Shown: piece after piece, positions 24,743 through 32,006 of the stretch
Layout of the letters: each line of letters begins with the position of its first letter
Position numbering within the stretch: the first letter of the stretch is position 1
DNA from: Pseudooceanicola batsensis HTCC2597
GTDB lineage: Bacteria; Pseudomonadota; Alphaproteobacteria; Rhodobacterales; Rhodobacteraceae
Assembly: GCF_000152725.1 (NCBI RefSeq)
Contig: NZ_CH724131.1
Span: 399,846-463,845, forward strand
Direction: 5' to 3'
Length of the DNA: 64,000 bases
Notes under the pieces: generated by a model
The model's database searches: none
Told to the model about the DNA's origin: nothing
The model's input: only the letters and a program-made list of their open reading frames with translations
Translations under genes and position numbers: made by a program

Positions 24743-25078
24743 TTAATCCTTCCGATAAAGCGATTGCGCGAGCGACCCGAGGCGATCCGTCCGCCGCTCC
24801 CACAGTTTGCGGTGACGCGACAGCCAGTCGTCCACCGGCTGATACCGTTTCGGCACGAGGTGACAGGTCCGCACCCGCCCTTTCTTGACGGTCCGGATCA
24901 GCCCGGCCGCCTCGAGCACGCCGATATGCTTGGTGAACGAGGGCAGGGCCATGTCATGCGGCGCGGCCAGTTCGCCGACCGAGGCGGGCCCCTGCGCCAG
25001 CCGGTCCAGCACTGCCCGGCGGGTCGGATCGGACAGGGCCTGGAACAACAGGTCGAGGTCGGCGTCACGTTTAGCCAT
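24743..25078 (-). CDS. ArsR family transcriptional regulator
   Basis: 111 residues with a winged helix (LFQALSDPTRRAVLDRLAQG, VGELAAPHDMALPSFTKHIGVLEAAGLI). No metal-binding cysteine motif is evident, which places it in the non-metal branch that partners SRPBCC proteins. Its ATG lies inside the 16-bp palindrome at 25071-25086, so the repressor probably binds its own start region. It leads a two-gene operon. Confidence 0.9.
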   Translation of the reverse strand: MAKRDADLDLLFQALSDPTRRAVLDRLAQGPASVGELAAPHDMALPSFTKHIGVLEAAGLIRTVKKGRVRTCHLVPKRYQPVDDWLSRHRKLWERRTDRLGSLAQSLYRKD

Positions 25079-25086
25079 ATGGCTAA
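25071..25086. promoter_or_regulatory. 16-bp palindrome over the ArsR start codon
   Basis: TTAGCCATATGGCTAA is perfectly self-complementary and contains the start codon of the ArsR-type gene. Size and symmetry fit an ArsR dimer site; autorepression is the simplest reading. Confidence 0.65.
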
Positions 25087-25218
25087 TTAATGACAGTCAG
25101 ATACTTATAGCAAGGGCTAAGTTATGAGGTGGCCGACCGGCGCGGATCGAGGGTTTCAGAATTTATGTTCTGAACTCTGCGAAGGTGCTGTAAAGATGAG
25201 GATCTTTCCGGTCTGCCG

Positions 25219-25956
25219 TCACGGCGTCACCAGGTCGTACCGTTCCAGCTCTTCGCGCGTCATCAGGTAGATCGACTGCGGCGGCGTCGACAGGCCATGC
25301 GTCAGCAGCATCGGATCCACCCCCATCTCGTCGAGATAGCGCATCACCTCGCCCTGGCCGCGCTGGATGTCCTGCACCGCAAGAAAGGCCGGCAGCAGCG
25401 TGTTCTCGCCGTAGTAGTGCTGATGCACGCCGACGCGGCCGCCCTCGTCCACCTGCCGTTCGGTCCCCGCGGCGAGGATGTAGGGGCAGGCCGAAAGGCA
25501 CACGTCCCGCGCCCGCAGCCGGGTGGTCAGTCCGGCAGTGCGCAGCGCGCGCCCGACCTCCAGCGCGTCGGCCACCGCGCCGCCGGGCGAATGCAGCACG
25601 ATCTCGCTCGCCTCCGAGGCGGCGATGCGCGCGGCGATGCGCTCTCCGTCGCCGCGTTCGATCTGTCCGGTCAGCAGCGCCCGCCCGTCGTCCAGCGGTT
25701 GCAGCACCAGCCGTTCCGGCATCGGCCCGTCGATCTGCGTGCCCGGCGCGGTCGGCAGCGACGGGTCATAGCGCCGCGTCTGGTCGCCCGGCTGTGTCGG
25801 CATGTCGAATCGCGGCGCCCGCGGCCCGGTCGATGGCAGGGCGAAGTCCCGTCCGATATCCCCGAGGAACAGCACCCCCGCCAGCACCAGCTGAAAGGCC
25901 AGCACGCCCGTCAGCATCCGCCGGATAGGGCGCAGCTTTTCCTGATCCGAGGTCAT
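25219..25956 (-). CDS. ClpP/crotonase-fold membrane-anchored protein
   Basis: 245 residues. One N-terminal membrane helix (about 13-33) is followed by a Pro-rich linker and a ClpP-like domain. SEIVLHSPGGAVADALEVGRAL corresponds to the oxyanion strand of ClpP, and the segment CLSACPYILAAGTERQVDEGGRVGVHQHYY supplies a candidate nucleophile serine (in LSACPY) and a nearby histidine. This suggests a periplasmic serine peptidase or a non-catalytic relative. Its start overlaps the upstream membrane gene by 4 bases (ATGA), indicating a dedicated pair. Confidence 0.75.
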   Translation of the reverse strand: MTSDQEKLRPIRRMLTGVLAFQLVLAGVLFLGDIGRDFALPSTGPRAPRFDMPTQPGDQTRRYDPSLPTAPGTQIDGPMPERLVLQPLDDGRALLTGQIERGDGERIAARIAASEASEIVLHSPGGAVADALEVGRALRTAGLTTRLRARDVCLSACPYILAAGTERQVDEGGRVGVHQHYYGENTLLPAFLAVQDIQRGQGEVMRYLDEMGVDPMLLTHGLSTPPQSIYLMTREELERYDLVTP

Positions 25957-27251
25957 GGCTCACCGTCCTTCCGCCCCGTTTCGGCCCCAGCCTCGGAAGG
26001 CCTGTCCGACCGAGACGGAGGCACCGGTCGCGCGCTCTCGGGCACCAGCAGCGCCCGGTCCACGTCTCGCGCGGCGTGCAGGGCCGCGCGCAGTTCGGCG
26101 ATGGTCATCGTGTCCTCGACCGGCGCCCCCTCGCGCCCCTGCCGGATCAGCCCCTGGGTGATCGCGACGATCATCACCAGCACCGCCGGCAGCAGGTCGA
26201 TGGCGATGGCCCCCGCCCAGGACGGGATGAAGTTTCGCGCATAGAGGATCACCGCATCCGCGGCCGAGATCGGCGTATAGCTGCTTTCCGGCGGGGGCGG
26301 CATGGACGAGACCTCGGCCGCCGCCTGCCGCAGCGTCTCGGCCCGCCGCCCCAGCACGTCCAGAACCGATGTGATGGTGGCGGACTGGTCGCTCCGGTTG
26401 GCCTCGGTCCGCCCGTCCAGTTCCGGCAGCACGACCGATGCGGCCAGATCCTGCGCCGCCCGTTCCACCAGCGTGGCCACCGAGAGCTGCCGCAGCCGGG
26501 TGATGATTCCCGCCAGCTGCACTGCCTGCTCCGAGAACTCGACCGACCGCGCCTCGACCGGCCCCGGCTCGACCGTCAGCGCGCGCATCCGCGACAGCAG
26601 CGCGTTGCCCTCGGCAAAGGCCGAGGCGACCAGCGGCCCCTGACTGGCGATCTGCTCTTCCAGCGCCTCGAGCTCGGCGCTCTTCTGCCGCAGAACCCGG
26701 AAGACCGCGCCACGCCCCGCCAGCCCCGACAGGGTCCCGGCGGCCTCCTGTTCCGACAGATCCTCGAAACTCTGCCGCACCCGCGCCACGTCCCGTTCCA
26801 GCCCCTGGGCCGACAGCGCGATCTCGTGCGCCCGCTCCAGCGATCCCTGGTAGTCCTGCACCGTCTCGGCCAGGTGCTGTTCGACCGCCGCCGCCCCCGC
26901 AAGCGCCGCCGCGTTCAGCCAGGACGACATGGCGACGATCGCCAGCGACCCCAGCCCCATGGCGCCCAGAAGGCCCGTTCTGGCGCGCGCCGTCCGCATC
27001 GCCGGAAACAGCCGCATCATGTAGGACCAGAAGACGAAGATGCCGGTCGAGACCGCGACGGAATAGGCGATGGCGGCAAAGGCCTTCATCGCGCCGTCCC
27101 CGTCCAGCAGCGACGACACGCCGAGATAGGTGTAGATGCCCGAGGCCACCGCCAGCACCCCGAGCGCGGCGCCGGTGAAACTGTCGAGCCACCCCAGGTG
27201 CCCTTCCAATTCGCGCGCCATCCGCGCGCCGCGATCCGTTCTCTCCGACAT
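25953..27251 (-). CDS. Membrane protein with large coiled-coil domain
   Basis: 432 residues. Three membrane helices lie near 22-45, 52-75 and 92-115, then a long charged helical region (about 118-320) with heptad character (QKSAELEALEEQIASQ), then a fourth helix near 352-375 (AIAIDLLPAVLVMIVAITQ) and a cytoplasmic or periplasmic tail rich in Pro and Arg. I do not recognise a characterised family. The stop overlaps the ClpP-like gene start. The start at 27251 follows GGGGG; a longer frame begins inside the divergent mmcB control region and is unlikely. Confidence 0.72.
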   Translation of the reverse strand: MSERTDRGARMARELEGHLGWLDSFTGAALGVLAVASGIYTYLGVSSLLDGDGAMKAFAAIAYSVAVSTGIFVFWSYMMRLFPAMRTARARTGLLGAMGLGSLAIVAMSSWLNAAALAGAAAVEQHLAETVQDYQGSLERAHEIALSAQGLERDVARVRQSFEDLSEQEAAGTLSGLAGRGAVFRVLRQKSAELEALEEQIASQGPLVASAFAEGNALLSRMRALTVEPGPVEARSVEFSEQAVQLAGIITRLRQLSVATLVERAAQDLAASVVLPELDGRTEANRSDQSATITSVLDVLGRRAETLRQAAAEVSSMPPPPESSYTPISAADAVILYARNFIPSWAGAIAIDLLPAVLVMIVAITQGLIRQGREGAPVEDTMTIAELRAALHAARDVDRALLVPESARPVPPSRSDRPSEAGAETGRKDGEP

Positions 27252-27332
27252 CGGTCCCCCAGCCTGGCAATCCTGCAAAAAATAGGGGCGCACAGGGGTT
27301 TGTACCAGCCCCGGCCGCCGGCGCTTGCATTT

Positions 27333-27347
27333 GTTCACTAAATGTTC
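27333..27347. promoter_or_regulatory. Alphaproteobacterial LexA (SOS) box before mmcB
   Basis: GTTC-ACTAAAT-GTTC is an exact GTTC-N7-GTTC, the LexA site of alphaproteobacteria. It ends 11 bases before the mmcB start, in the promoter position, so the gene should be induced by DNA damage. Confidence 0.82.
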
Positions 27348-27358
27348 ATGATTGCGGC

Positions 27359-27823
27359 ATGACCGATACAGCGTCCGAAACGAACCTTCTGCAACCCGGC
27401 CAGCTCATCGCCCGGGGCGTCTGCCGCCTGCTGGCCAGCCATGATTTCTGGTGTCTCGAGGAATTCGTGCCCGCCCGGGGACTGCGGATGGATGTCATGG
27501 CGATCGGCCCGAAGGGCGAGCTCTGGTGCGTCGAATGCAAGTCGAGCCGCGCCGATTTCATGTCGGACACCAAGTGGCAGGGCTATCTGGACTATTGCGA
27601 CCGGTTCTTCTGGGCCGTGGACCCCGAATTCCCGGTCGATCTGCTGCCCGCGCAGTCCGGTCTGATCCTCGCCGATGCCTGGGGCGGAGAGATCCTGCGC
27701 TACCCCGATGTCTCCCGCCTCGCGGGGGCGCGGCGCAAGGCGATGACGCTGAAACTGGCCCGCGACACGGCGCGCCGGCTTCAGGCCCTGCGGGACCCGG
27801 CAGGGCCCTCGGCGCTGCTCTGA
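27359..27823 (+). CDS. mmcB: MmcB family DNA repair protein
   Basis: 154 residues of the MmcB (DUF1052) family. The core RMDVMAIGPKGELWCVECKSSRADFMSDTKWQGYLDYCDRFF resembles a PD-(D/E)xK nuclease fold, with Asp, Glu-x-Lys and the following lysine as the likely catalytic set. In Caulobacter this SOS-regulated protein contributes to mitomycin C resistance. The LexA box directly upstream supports the assignment. The preceding region is shared with the divergent coiled-coil/ClpP-like pair. Confidence 0.9.
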   Translation: MTDTASETNLLQPGQLIARGVCRLLASHDFWCLEEFVPARGLRMDVMAIGPKGELWCVECKSSRADFMSDTKWQGYLDYCDRFFWAVDPEFPVDLLPAQSGLILADAWGGEILRYPDVSRLAGARRKAMTLKLARDTARRLQALRDPAGPSALL

Positions 27824-27828
27824 CGATT

Positions 27829-28026
27829 CTAGCGGCGCTTGCGGCCCAGCCCTTCGGCGGTCTTCGCCGCGGCCATGATCTCCTCGGCGATCTCGCGCGC
27901 CTCGTCCGGTTCGAAGTCCATCGGGATCTCGGTTGCGCCCGCCTCGATGAACAGCCGGACCATGCCCTTGTCGGTCGGACCGATCTGAAGGTTCGCCTCG
28001 ATATCGCGTTCGGTGTCGATGCCCAT
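27829..28026 (-). CDS. DUF6324 family small protein
   Basis: 65 residues, acidic. It starts MGIDTERDIEANLQIGPTDKGMVRLFIE, followed by DFEPDEAREIAEEI. This is a conserved small protein of Rhodobacterales with no known function. The ATG at 28026 fits the family; extending upstream adds a non-conserved Pro/Ser segment. It converges on mmcB with 5 bases between. Confidence 0.75.
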   Translation of the reverse strand: MGIDTERDIEANLQIGPTDKGMVRLFIEAGATEIPMDFEPDEAREIAEEIMAAAKTAEGLGRKRR

Positions 28027-28169
28027 GGGGCCCTCCGTCTGGGGATGCGATTGGCTAGCGCAAGGGTCGGGAAACTTCAAGACGGCGGGCAGGAGGCGCC
28101 GACGAAGGCGCGCGCGGCGCCTCGCGTCGGGCGCTCGCCTCGTCGCGCGTCTTTCCGGCGCGGGCGGTC

Positions 28170-28198
28170 TTGCAATTGCCGCACGGTATCTGTAATTG
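28170..28198 (+). promoter_or_regulatory. Promoter of tRNA-His
   Basis: TTGCAA (28170-28175) and TAATTG (28193-28198) are 17 bases apart, and the implied start lies a few bases before the tRNA. The spacing is ideal for the housekeeping sigma factor. Confidence 0.6.
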
Positions 28199-28207
28199 CC
28201 CCTGCAC

Positions 28208-28284
28208 GTGCCGCCTTAGCTCAGTTGGTTAGAGCGCTGGATTGTGGATCCAGAGGTCCCCTGTTCAAGCCAGGGAGGCGGTAC
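28208..28284 (+). tRNA. tRNA-His (GTG anticodon)
   Basis: A full cloverleaf can be drawn. The acceptor is 8 bp including the extra 5' G paired with C73, the identity mark of tRNA-His. The D arm is GCTC...GAGC, the anticodon stem CTGGA/TCCAG encloses TTGTGGA with anticodon GTG, and the T arm CCCTG/CAGGG encloses TTCAAGC. The CCA end is not encoded. Confidence 0.96.
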
Positions 28285-28473
28285 CACTCTCCCAACAGTT
28301 CTCGTACCTGCCACCTTGCGCCCAGGCGCCGCGCTCCGCACCGGTTGCGCGCGGAGTGCGCCAGGACGTCGCCCCCGGCCCGGGCGCGTGGCTCCCGGGC
28401 ATTGCCGCCGGGCGCGGCGCACGCGGGAGGCTCGGCTTGTGTTCGGCCCGGAGATGCGCGGGAGAGGGCGAGG

Positions 28474-28594
28474 AGGGGGCGCTGCCCCCTGTCGCACCGG
28501 AGGTGCGCGATCCTAGGGGCAAGAGGGGGCGCTGCCCCCTCTTGAGCCCTGCGGGCTCAATTCACCCCCGGGATATTTGGCGGACCAAAGAAGC
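28474..28594. repeat. Cluster of short palindromic intergenic repeats
   Basis: Two identical 17-base units (AGGGGGC, GCT, GCCCCCT) lie at 28474-28490 and 28524-28540. They are followed by a perfect hairpin TTGAGCCC/GGGCTCAA at 28542-28560 and then CCCCCGGGATATTTGG at 28565-28580. The last motif is of a type I recall being scattered between genes in Rhodobacterales genomes. This fills most of the gap between tRNA-His and the next gene; no coding frame is convincing. Confidence 0.6.
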
Positions 28595-28596
28595 GG

Positions 28597-28938
28597 TCAT
28601 TCGGGAAGGGTGAGGGCGGTTTCCGAGATGCGGGTGCCGTCGGGGCTGAAGACGAGGGCGCGGTGGTCCTCGGTGACGATCAGGTACCAGCCGGGACCGG
28701 CGGTGACGGCCAGGGGGCGCGCGTCGGCGGGCAGGGCGATGGCCTCGGGGAGCGCGGGCAGGGCGGGCGCGGTGCGGTCCTCGCGGAAACGGATGACAAT
28801 CAGCACGATCAGGACTAGAAGCCCCACGATCATCACGCCCGCCAGCACAGTCACCAGGGCGCGCAGAAAGCGCAGCTGGGGAATGTCCGGTTCGTCTTCA
28901 GGAGTGTTCGTGTCCACTGACTGCCTGTCCGTTCGCAT
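28597..28938 (-). CDS. DUF6476-like small membrane protein
   Basis: 113 residues with one membrane helix (about 27-52, RALVTVLAGVMIVGLLVLIVLIVIRF) and a C-terminal beta-rich segment (GPGWYLIVTEDHRALVFSPDGT). It resembles the DUF6476 family of Rhodobacterales. The start is either this ATG, preceded by GGGGGGA, or a GTG at 28917; with the ATG its 5' end overlaps the divergent pseudouridine synthase gene by 29 bases. Function unknown. Confidence 0.65.
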   Translation of the reverse strand: MRTDRQSVDTNTPEDEPDIPQLRFLRALVTVLAGVMIVGLLVLIVLIVIRFREDRTAPALPALPEAIALPADARPLAVTAGPGWYLIVTEDHRALVFSPDGTRISETALTLPE

Positions 28939-29923
28939 CGGGGCCGATCCCCCCGCCCGCCTTGATAAGGCCTTGGCCCGGGATGTGCCAGAGGCGGCGG
29001 CCCTGTCGCGCACCCGGATCGCGCGGCTGATCGCCGGGGGCGCGGTGGCGCGGGCGGGGGCCGCGGTGACCGATCCCAAGGCCCGCGTCGCCGAGGGGGA
29101 TGTGATCGAGATCACGCTGGGCGCGGCGGCGGAGGTCGAGACGCGGCCCCAGGCCATCCCGCTCGACGTGGTCTACGAGGATGCCGCGCTGATCGTGGTC
29201 GACAAGCCCGTCGGCATGGTCGTGCATCCGGCGCCCGGTACGCCCGAGGGCACGCTGGTCAACGCCCTGCTGCACCATTGCGGCGACAGCCTCTCGGGCA
29301 TCGGCGGCGAGCGGCGGCCGGGGATCGTGCACCGGATCGACAAGGACACCTCGGGCCTGCTGGTGGCGGCCAAGACCGATCGGGCCCATCACGCGCTGGC
29401 GGCGCAGTTCGAGAGGCACAGCGCCGAGCGGGCCTATCTGGCCATCTGTCACGGCGTGCCGGATGCCGCCGATCCACGTCTGCGCGGCGTGCGGGGCGCG
29501 AGTTTCGAGCCGGGCGGCGTGCTGAAGCTGACCACGCAGCTGGCCCGGCACCGCACGGACCGGCAGAGGCAGGCGGTCTGTTTCGAGGGCGGGCGGCATG
29601 CGGTGACCCGGGCGCGGGTGCTCGAGGGCTTCGGCGGCGCGGCTCTGCTGGAATGCCGGCTCGAGACCGGGCGCACGCATCAGATCCGCGTGCACATGGC
29701 CCATGCGGGCCATGCGCTGATCGGCGACGCGGTCTATGGGGGGCGGCGCCGGGCCGGCAAGGCCATGGGCGCGGCGGCGGCCGAAGCCCTCAACGGATTT
29801 CCGCGCCAGGCGCTGCATGCGGCGGTTCTGGGCTTTGCCCATCCCGAGGACGGCCGGCCGCTGAGGTTCGAGGCGGACCTGCCGGCGGACATGGCGGGGC
29901 TGCTGGCGGTGCTACGCGGCTGA
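28910..29923 (+). CDS. RluA-family 23S rRNA pseudouridine synthase (RluD-like)
   Basis: 337 residues. An N-terminal S4-like domain (RLDKALARDVPEAAALSRTRIARLIAGG) is followed by the RluA catalytic domain with the motif GIVHRIDKDTSGLLVAAKT, in which the Asp of RIDKDTSG is catalytic. The later RTHQIRVHMAHAGHALIGD is also typical. The start is a GTG at 28910 with AGGAG five bases ahead; a second GTG at 28904 is less well placed. It most resembles RluD, which modifies helix 69 of 23S rRNA. Its 3' end overlaps the convergent DUF4386 gene by 12 bases. Confidence 0.92.
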   Translation: MSTDCLSVRIGADPPARLDKALARDVPEAAALSRTRIARLIAGGAVARAGAAVTDPKARVAEGDVIEITLGAAAEVETRPQAIPLDVVYEDAALIVVDKPVGMVVHPAPGTPEGTLVNALLHHCGDSLSGIGGERRPGIVHRIDKDTSGLLVAAKTDRAHHALAAQFERHSAERAYLAICHGVPDAADPRLRGVRGASFEPGGVLKLTTQLARHRTDRQRQAVCFEGGRHAVTRARVLEGFGGAALLECRLETGRTHQIRVHMAHAGHALIGDAVYGGRRRAGKAMGAAAAEALNGFPRQALHAAVLGFAHPEDGRPLRFEADLPADMAGLLAVLRG

Positions 29924-30532
29924 GCGCAGCGCTTTCGCCCCGAAGAGCAGCCAGATCGCGAAGGAGAGCTCGGCCACGACCGGAACCAGGTAGGCGGGCT
30001 GCATCGCCGCGTTCAGCTCTGGTGCGGCAAAGCGCGTCAGGCTGCCGAAGAGATAGACCGCCCCCGCCGCGGCGATCAGCCAGGCGAGCCAGGCCGTGCC
30101 GGTGCGGCGGAGGAGCAGCGCCATCACCAGCGCGTTGAGGCCGAAGAACCACAGGCCCAGGTCATAGCCGGCCCCGTGCCGGGCGATGAGGGGCGCCGGA
30201 TCGGCTGCCCCGATGGCGGAGAGCAGGAGGGGCAGGTGCGCCGCGATGACCGCCATCTGCACGAGGCGCAGGACGAGCGCGGCGAGCGCGAGGTCCGGGC
30301 CGAAGCGGCGGAAGAGCCGGTAGAGCAGCAGGGCCAGCGCGATGTCGAAGCTTGCCATCAGCAGGTCGGCCGCCAGCGCCGCCCGCCAGAGCGGCACAGC
30401 CCCCGCGAGCGCCGCGGCCTGGTCGGCGGCCGAGGCGATCGGGCCGCGCAGGGCCAGCTCTGCCGTCAGGCCGAGGATGATGATGCCGAGATAGAGGCCC
30501 CCGGCGAGGCGGGTTGCGGTACGGGCGTGCAT
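29912..30532 (-). CDS. DUF4386 family membrane protein
   Basis: 206 residues and about six hydrophobic helices. It begins MHARTATRLAGGLYLGIIILGL, where ATRLAGGLYL is the conserved DUF4386 opening. No function is known for the family. AAAGGAC lies 6 bases before the ATG at 30532, which I prefer over upstream in-frame codons that run into the rpoH control region. Confidence 0.82.
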   Translation of the reverse strand: MHARTATRLAGGLYLGIIILGLTAELALRGPIASAADQAAALAGAVPLWRAALAADLLMASFDIALALLLYRLFRRFGPDLALAALVLRLVQMAVIAAHLPLLLSAIGAADPAPLIARHGAGYDLGLWFFGLNALVMALLLRRTGTAWLAWLIAAAGAVYLFGSLTRFAAPELNAAMQPAYLVPVVAELSFAIWLLFGAKALRSAA

Positions 30533-30777
30533 GGCGTGTCCTTTGCTGAGGTCGGGGCCTGTATAACCCATGCGGGAATTCCGCGTAATTCGCCATTGCC
30601 GCAGCGATCCCATGCGTTTTCGCATGTGTCAGCAAGGGCGGTGCTGCGGCGTGGTGCCTGGAGAAAAGCGTTTCTGCTCAGGTCACTCGCCGACACATCC
30701 GCGTGAAATCGCCGAAATATGGATGCGGTTGCAACGGAAAACCCTTCACCGTGCGTTAGTAAACTGAGCGTACTGAT

Positions 30778-30806
30778 CTTGAACGCGATCAGCACGGTCC
30801 CTATCT
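30778..30806 (+). promoter_or_regulatory. Sigma-32-type promoter of rpoH
   Basis: CTTGAA (30778-30783) and CCCTATCT (30799-30806) are separated by 15 bases and match the heat-shock promoter pattern CTTGAA-N13-15-CCCCATNT with one mismatch. The start would fall near 30813, 40 bases before the rpoH ATG. It suggests that the sigma factor amplifies its own transcription. Confidence 0.7.
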
Positions 30807-30853
30807 GCCATGTTAAGCCTATAAACATTGGGCTGGAGACGAAGGACAGGGTT

Positions 30854-31750
30854 ATGGGTAATTATGGAAATCTGCCGGCACCGTCGCCGGAAGGCGGTCT
30901 GAACCGCTATCTTCAGGAAATCCGGAAGTTCCCGCTTCTGGAGCCGGAAGAGGAATACATGCTCGCCAAGAGGTGGGTCGAGGAACAGGATACCGAGGCC
31001 GCCCACAAGATGGTCACCTCGCATCTGCGTCTCGCCGCCAAGATCGCCATGGGCTATCGCGGCTACGGCCTGCCCCAGGCCGAGGTGATCTCGGAGGCGA
31101 ATGTGGGCCTGATGCAGGCGGTCAAGCGCTTCGACCCCGAAAAGGGGTTCCGCCTCGCGACCTATGCCATGTGGTGGATCCGCGCCTCGATTCAGGAGTA
31201 TATCCTGCGGTCCTGGAGCCTGGTGAAACTGGGCACGACCTCGGCCCAGAAGAAACTTTTCTTCAACCTGCGCAAGGCCAAGGCGCGAATCGGCGCGCTC
31301 GAGGAGGGCGACCTTCACCCAGACAACGTCAAGCAGATCGCCAACGATCTTGGCGTGACCGAGGCCGAGGTGATCTCGATGAACCGGCGGATGTCGGGCG
31401 GCGATGCCTCGCTCAATGCGACGGTCGGCATGGATGCGGAAAGCGCCATGGAGTGGCAGGACTGGCTCGAGGACGAAGAGGCGGACCAGGCCGGCGACTA
31501 TGCCGAGCGCGACGAGATGGATTCGCGCCGGGAACTGCTGGCCGAGGCGATGGCCGTGCTGAACGACCGCGAGAGGGACATCCTTACGCAGCGCCGCCTG
31601 AGCGAGGAGACCATCACGCTCGAGGATCTGTCGGAGCAATACGGCGTCAGCCGTGAGCGTATCCGCCAGATCGAGGTGCGCGCCTTCGAGAAGCTGCAGC
31701 TTCAGATGCGCGAACTGGCGCAGGAAAAGGGCATGTTGCCGGCCGCGTGA
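30854..31750 (+). CDS. rpoH: RNA polymerase sigma-32 factor
   Basis: 298 residues with sigma regions 1.2 (RYLQEIRKFPLLEPEEEYMLAKRW), 2 (VTSHLRLAAKIAMGYRGYGLP, QAVKRFDPEKGFRLATYAMWWIRASIQEYILRSW) and 4.2 (TLEDLSEQYGVSRERIRQIEVRAFEKL). The RpoH box segment QKKLFFNLRKAK is present. It directs heat-shock gene transcription; alphaproteobacteria often carry two copies and this one is of the RpoH(I) kind by context. The ATG at 30854 has GGACAGGG ahead. A sigma-32-like promoter precedes it. Confidence 0.96.
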   Translation: MGNYGNLPAPSPEGGLNRYLQEIRKFPLLEPEEEYMLAKRWVEEQDTEAAHKMVTSHLRLAAKIAMGYRGYGLPQAEVISEANVGLMQAVKRFDPEKGFRLATYAMWWIRASIQEYILRSWSLVKLGTTSAQKKLFFNLRKAKARIGALEEGDLHPDNVKQIANDLGVTEAEVISMNRRMSGGDASLNATVGMDAESAMEWQDWLEDEEADQAGDYAERDEMDSRRELLAEAMAVLNDRERDILTQRRLSEETITLEDLSEQYGVSRERIRQIEVRAFEKLQLQMRELAQEKGMLPAA

Positions 31751-31782
31751 TCGGCCGATTGACCCGCCACCGGTCCCCAATG

Positions 31783-31818
31783 ACCCGGCCGCCAAGTGGC
31801 GCGCCGGGTTGTTCTTTT
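31783..31818 (+). terminator. Terminator of rpoH
   Basis: ACCCGGC plus CGCCA pairs with TGGCG plus GCCGGGT with one bulged base, followed by a T-rich run. It starts 32 bases after the rpoH stop. Confidence 0.65.
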
Positions 31819-32006
31819 CATCGCCACACGATGATTGTCGGTGCCGCCGGCGCCGGACCGGATCCGGCGCCTCGACGAAGTGGCGTTGAACGCAGAACGC
31901 CTAATCTTCTTCGCGGAGGATGGACGCGCGCGCGAGCACCACGGTCGAACAAGCCGCGTTCGGAAAGAGCGTGATCGCCGCTCCGCCGTGGACCTCCGAC
32001 CGGCCC

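Noticed and set aside
28474-28540. CRISPR-like repeat pair
   Set aside because: Only two short palindromic units with one gap and no cas genes; they are intergenic hairpin repeats.
30774-30817. RpoE-type promoter (TGATC and TAAG) before rpoH
   Set aside because: The two elements are 34 bases apart, far from the 18 or so needed.
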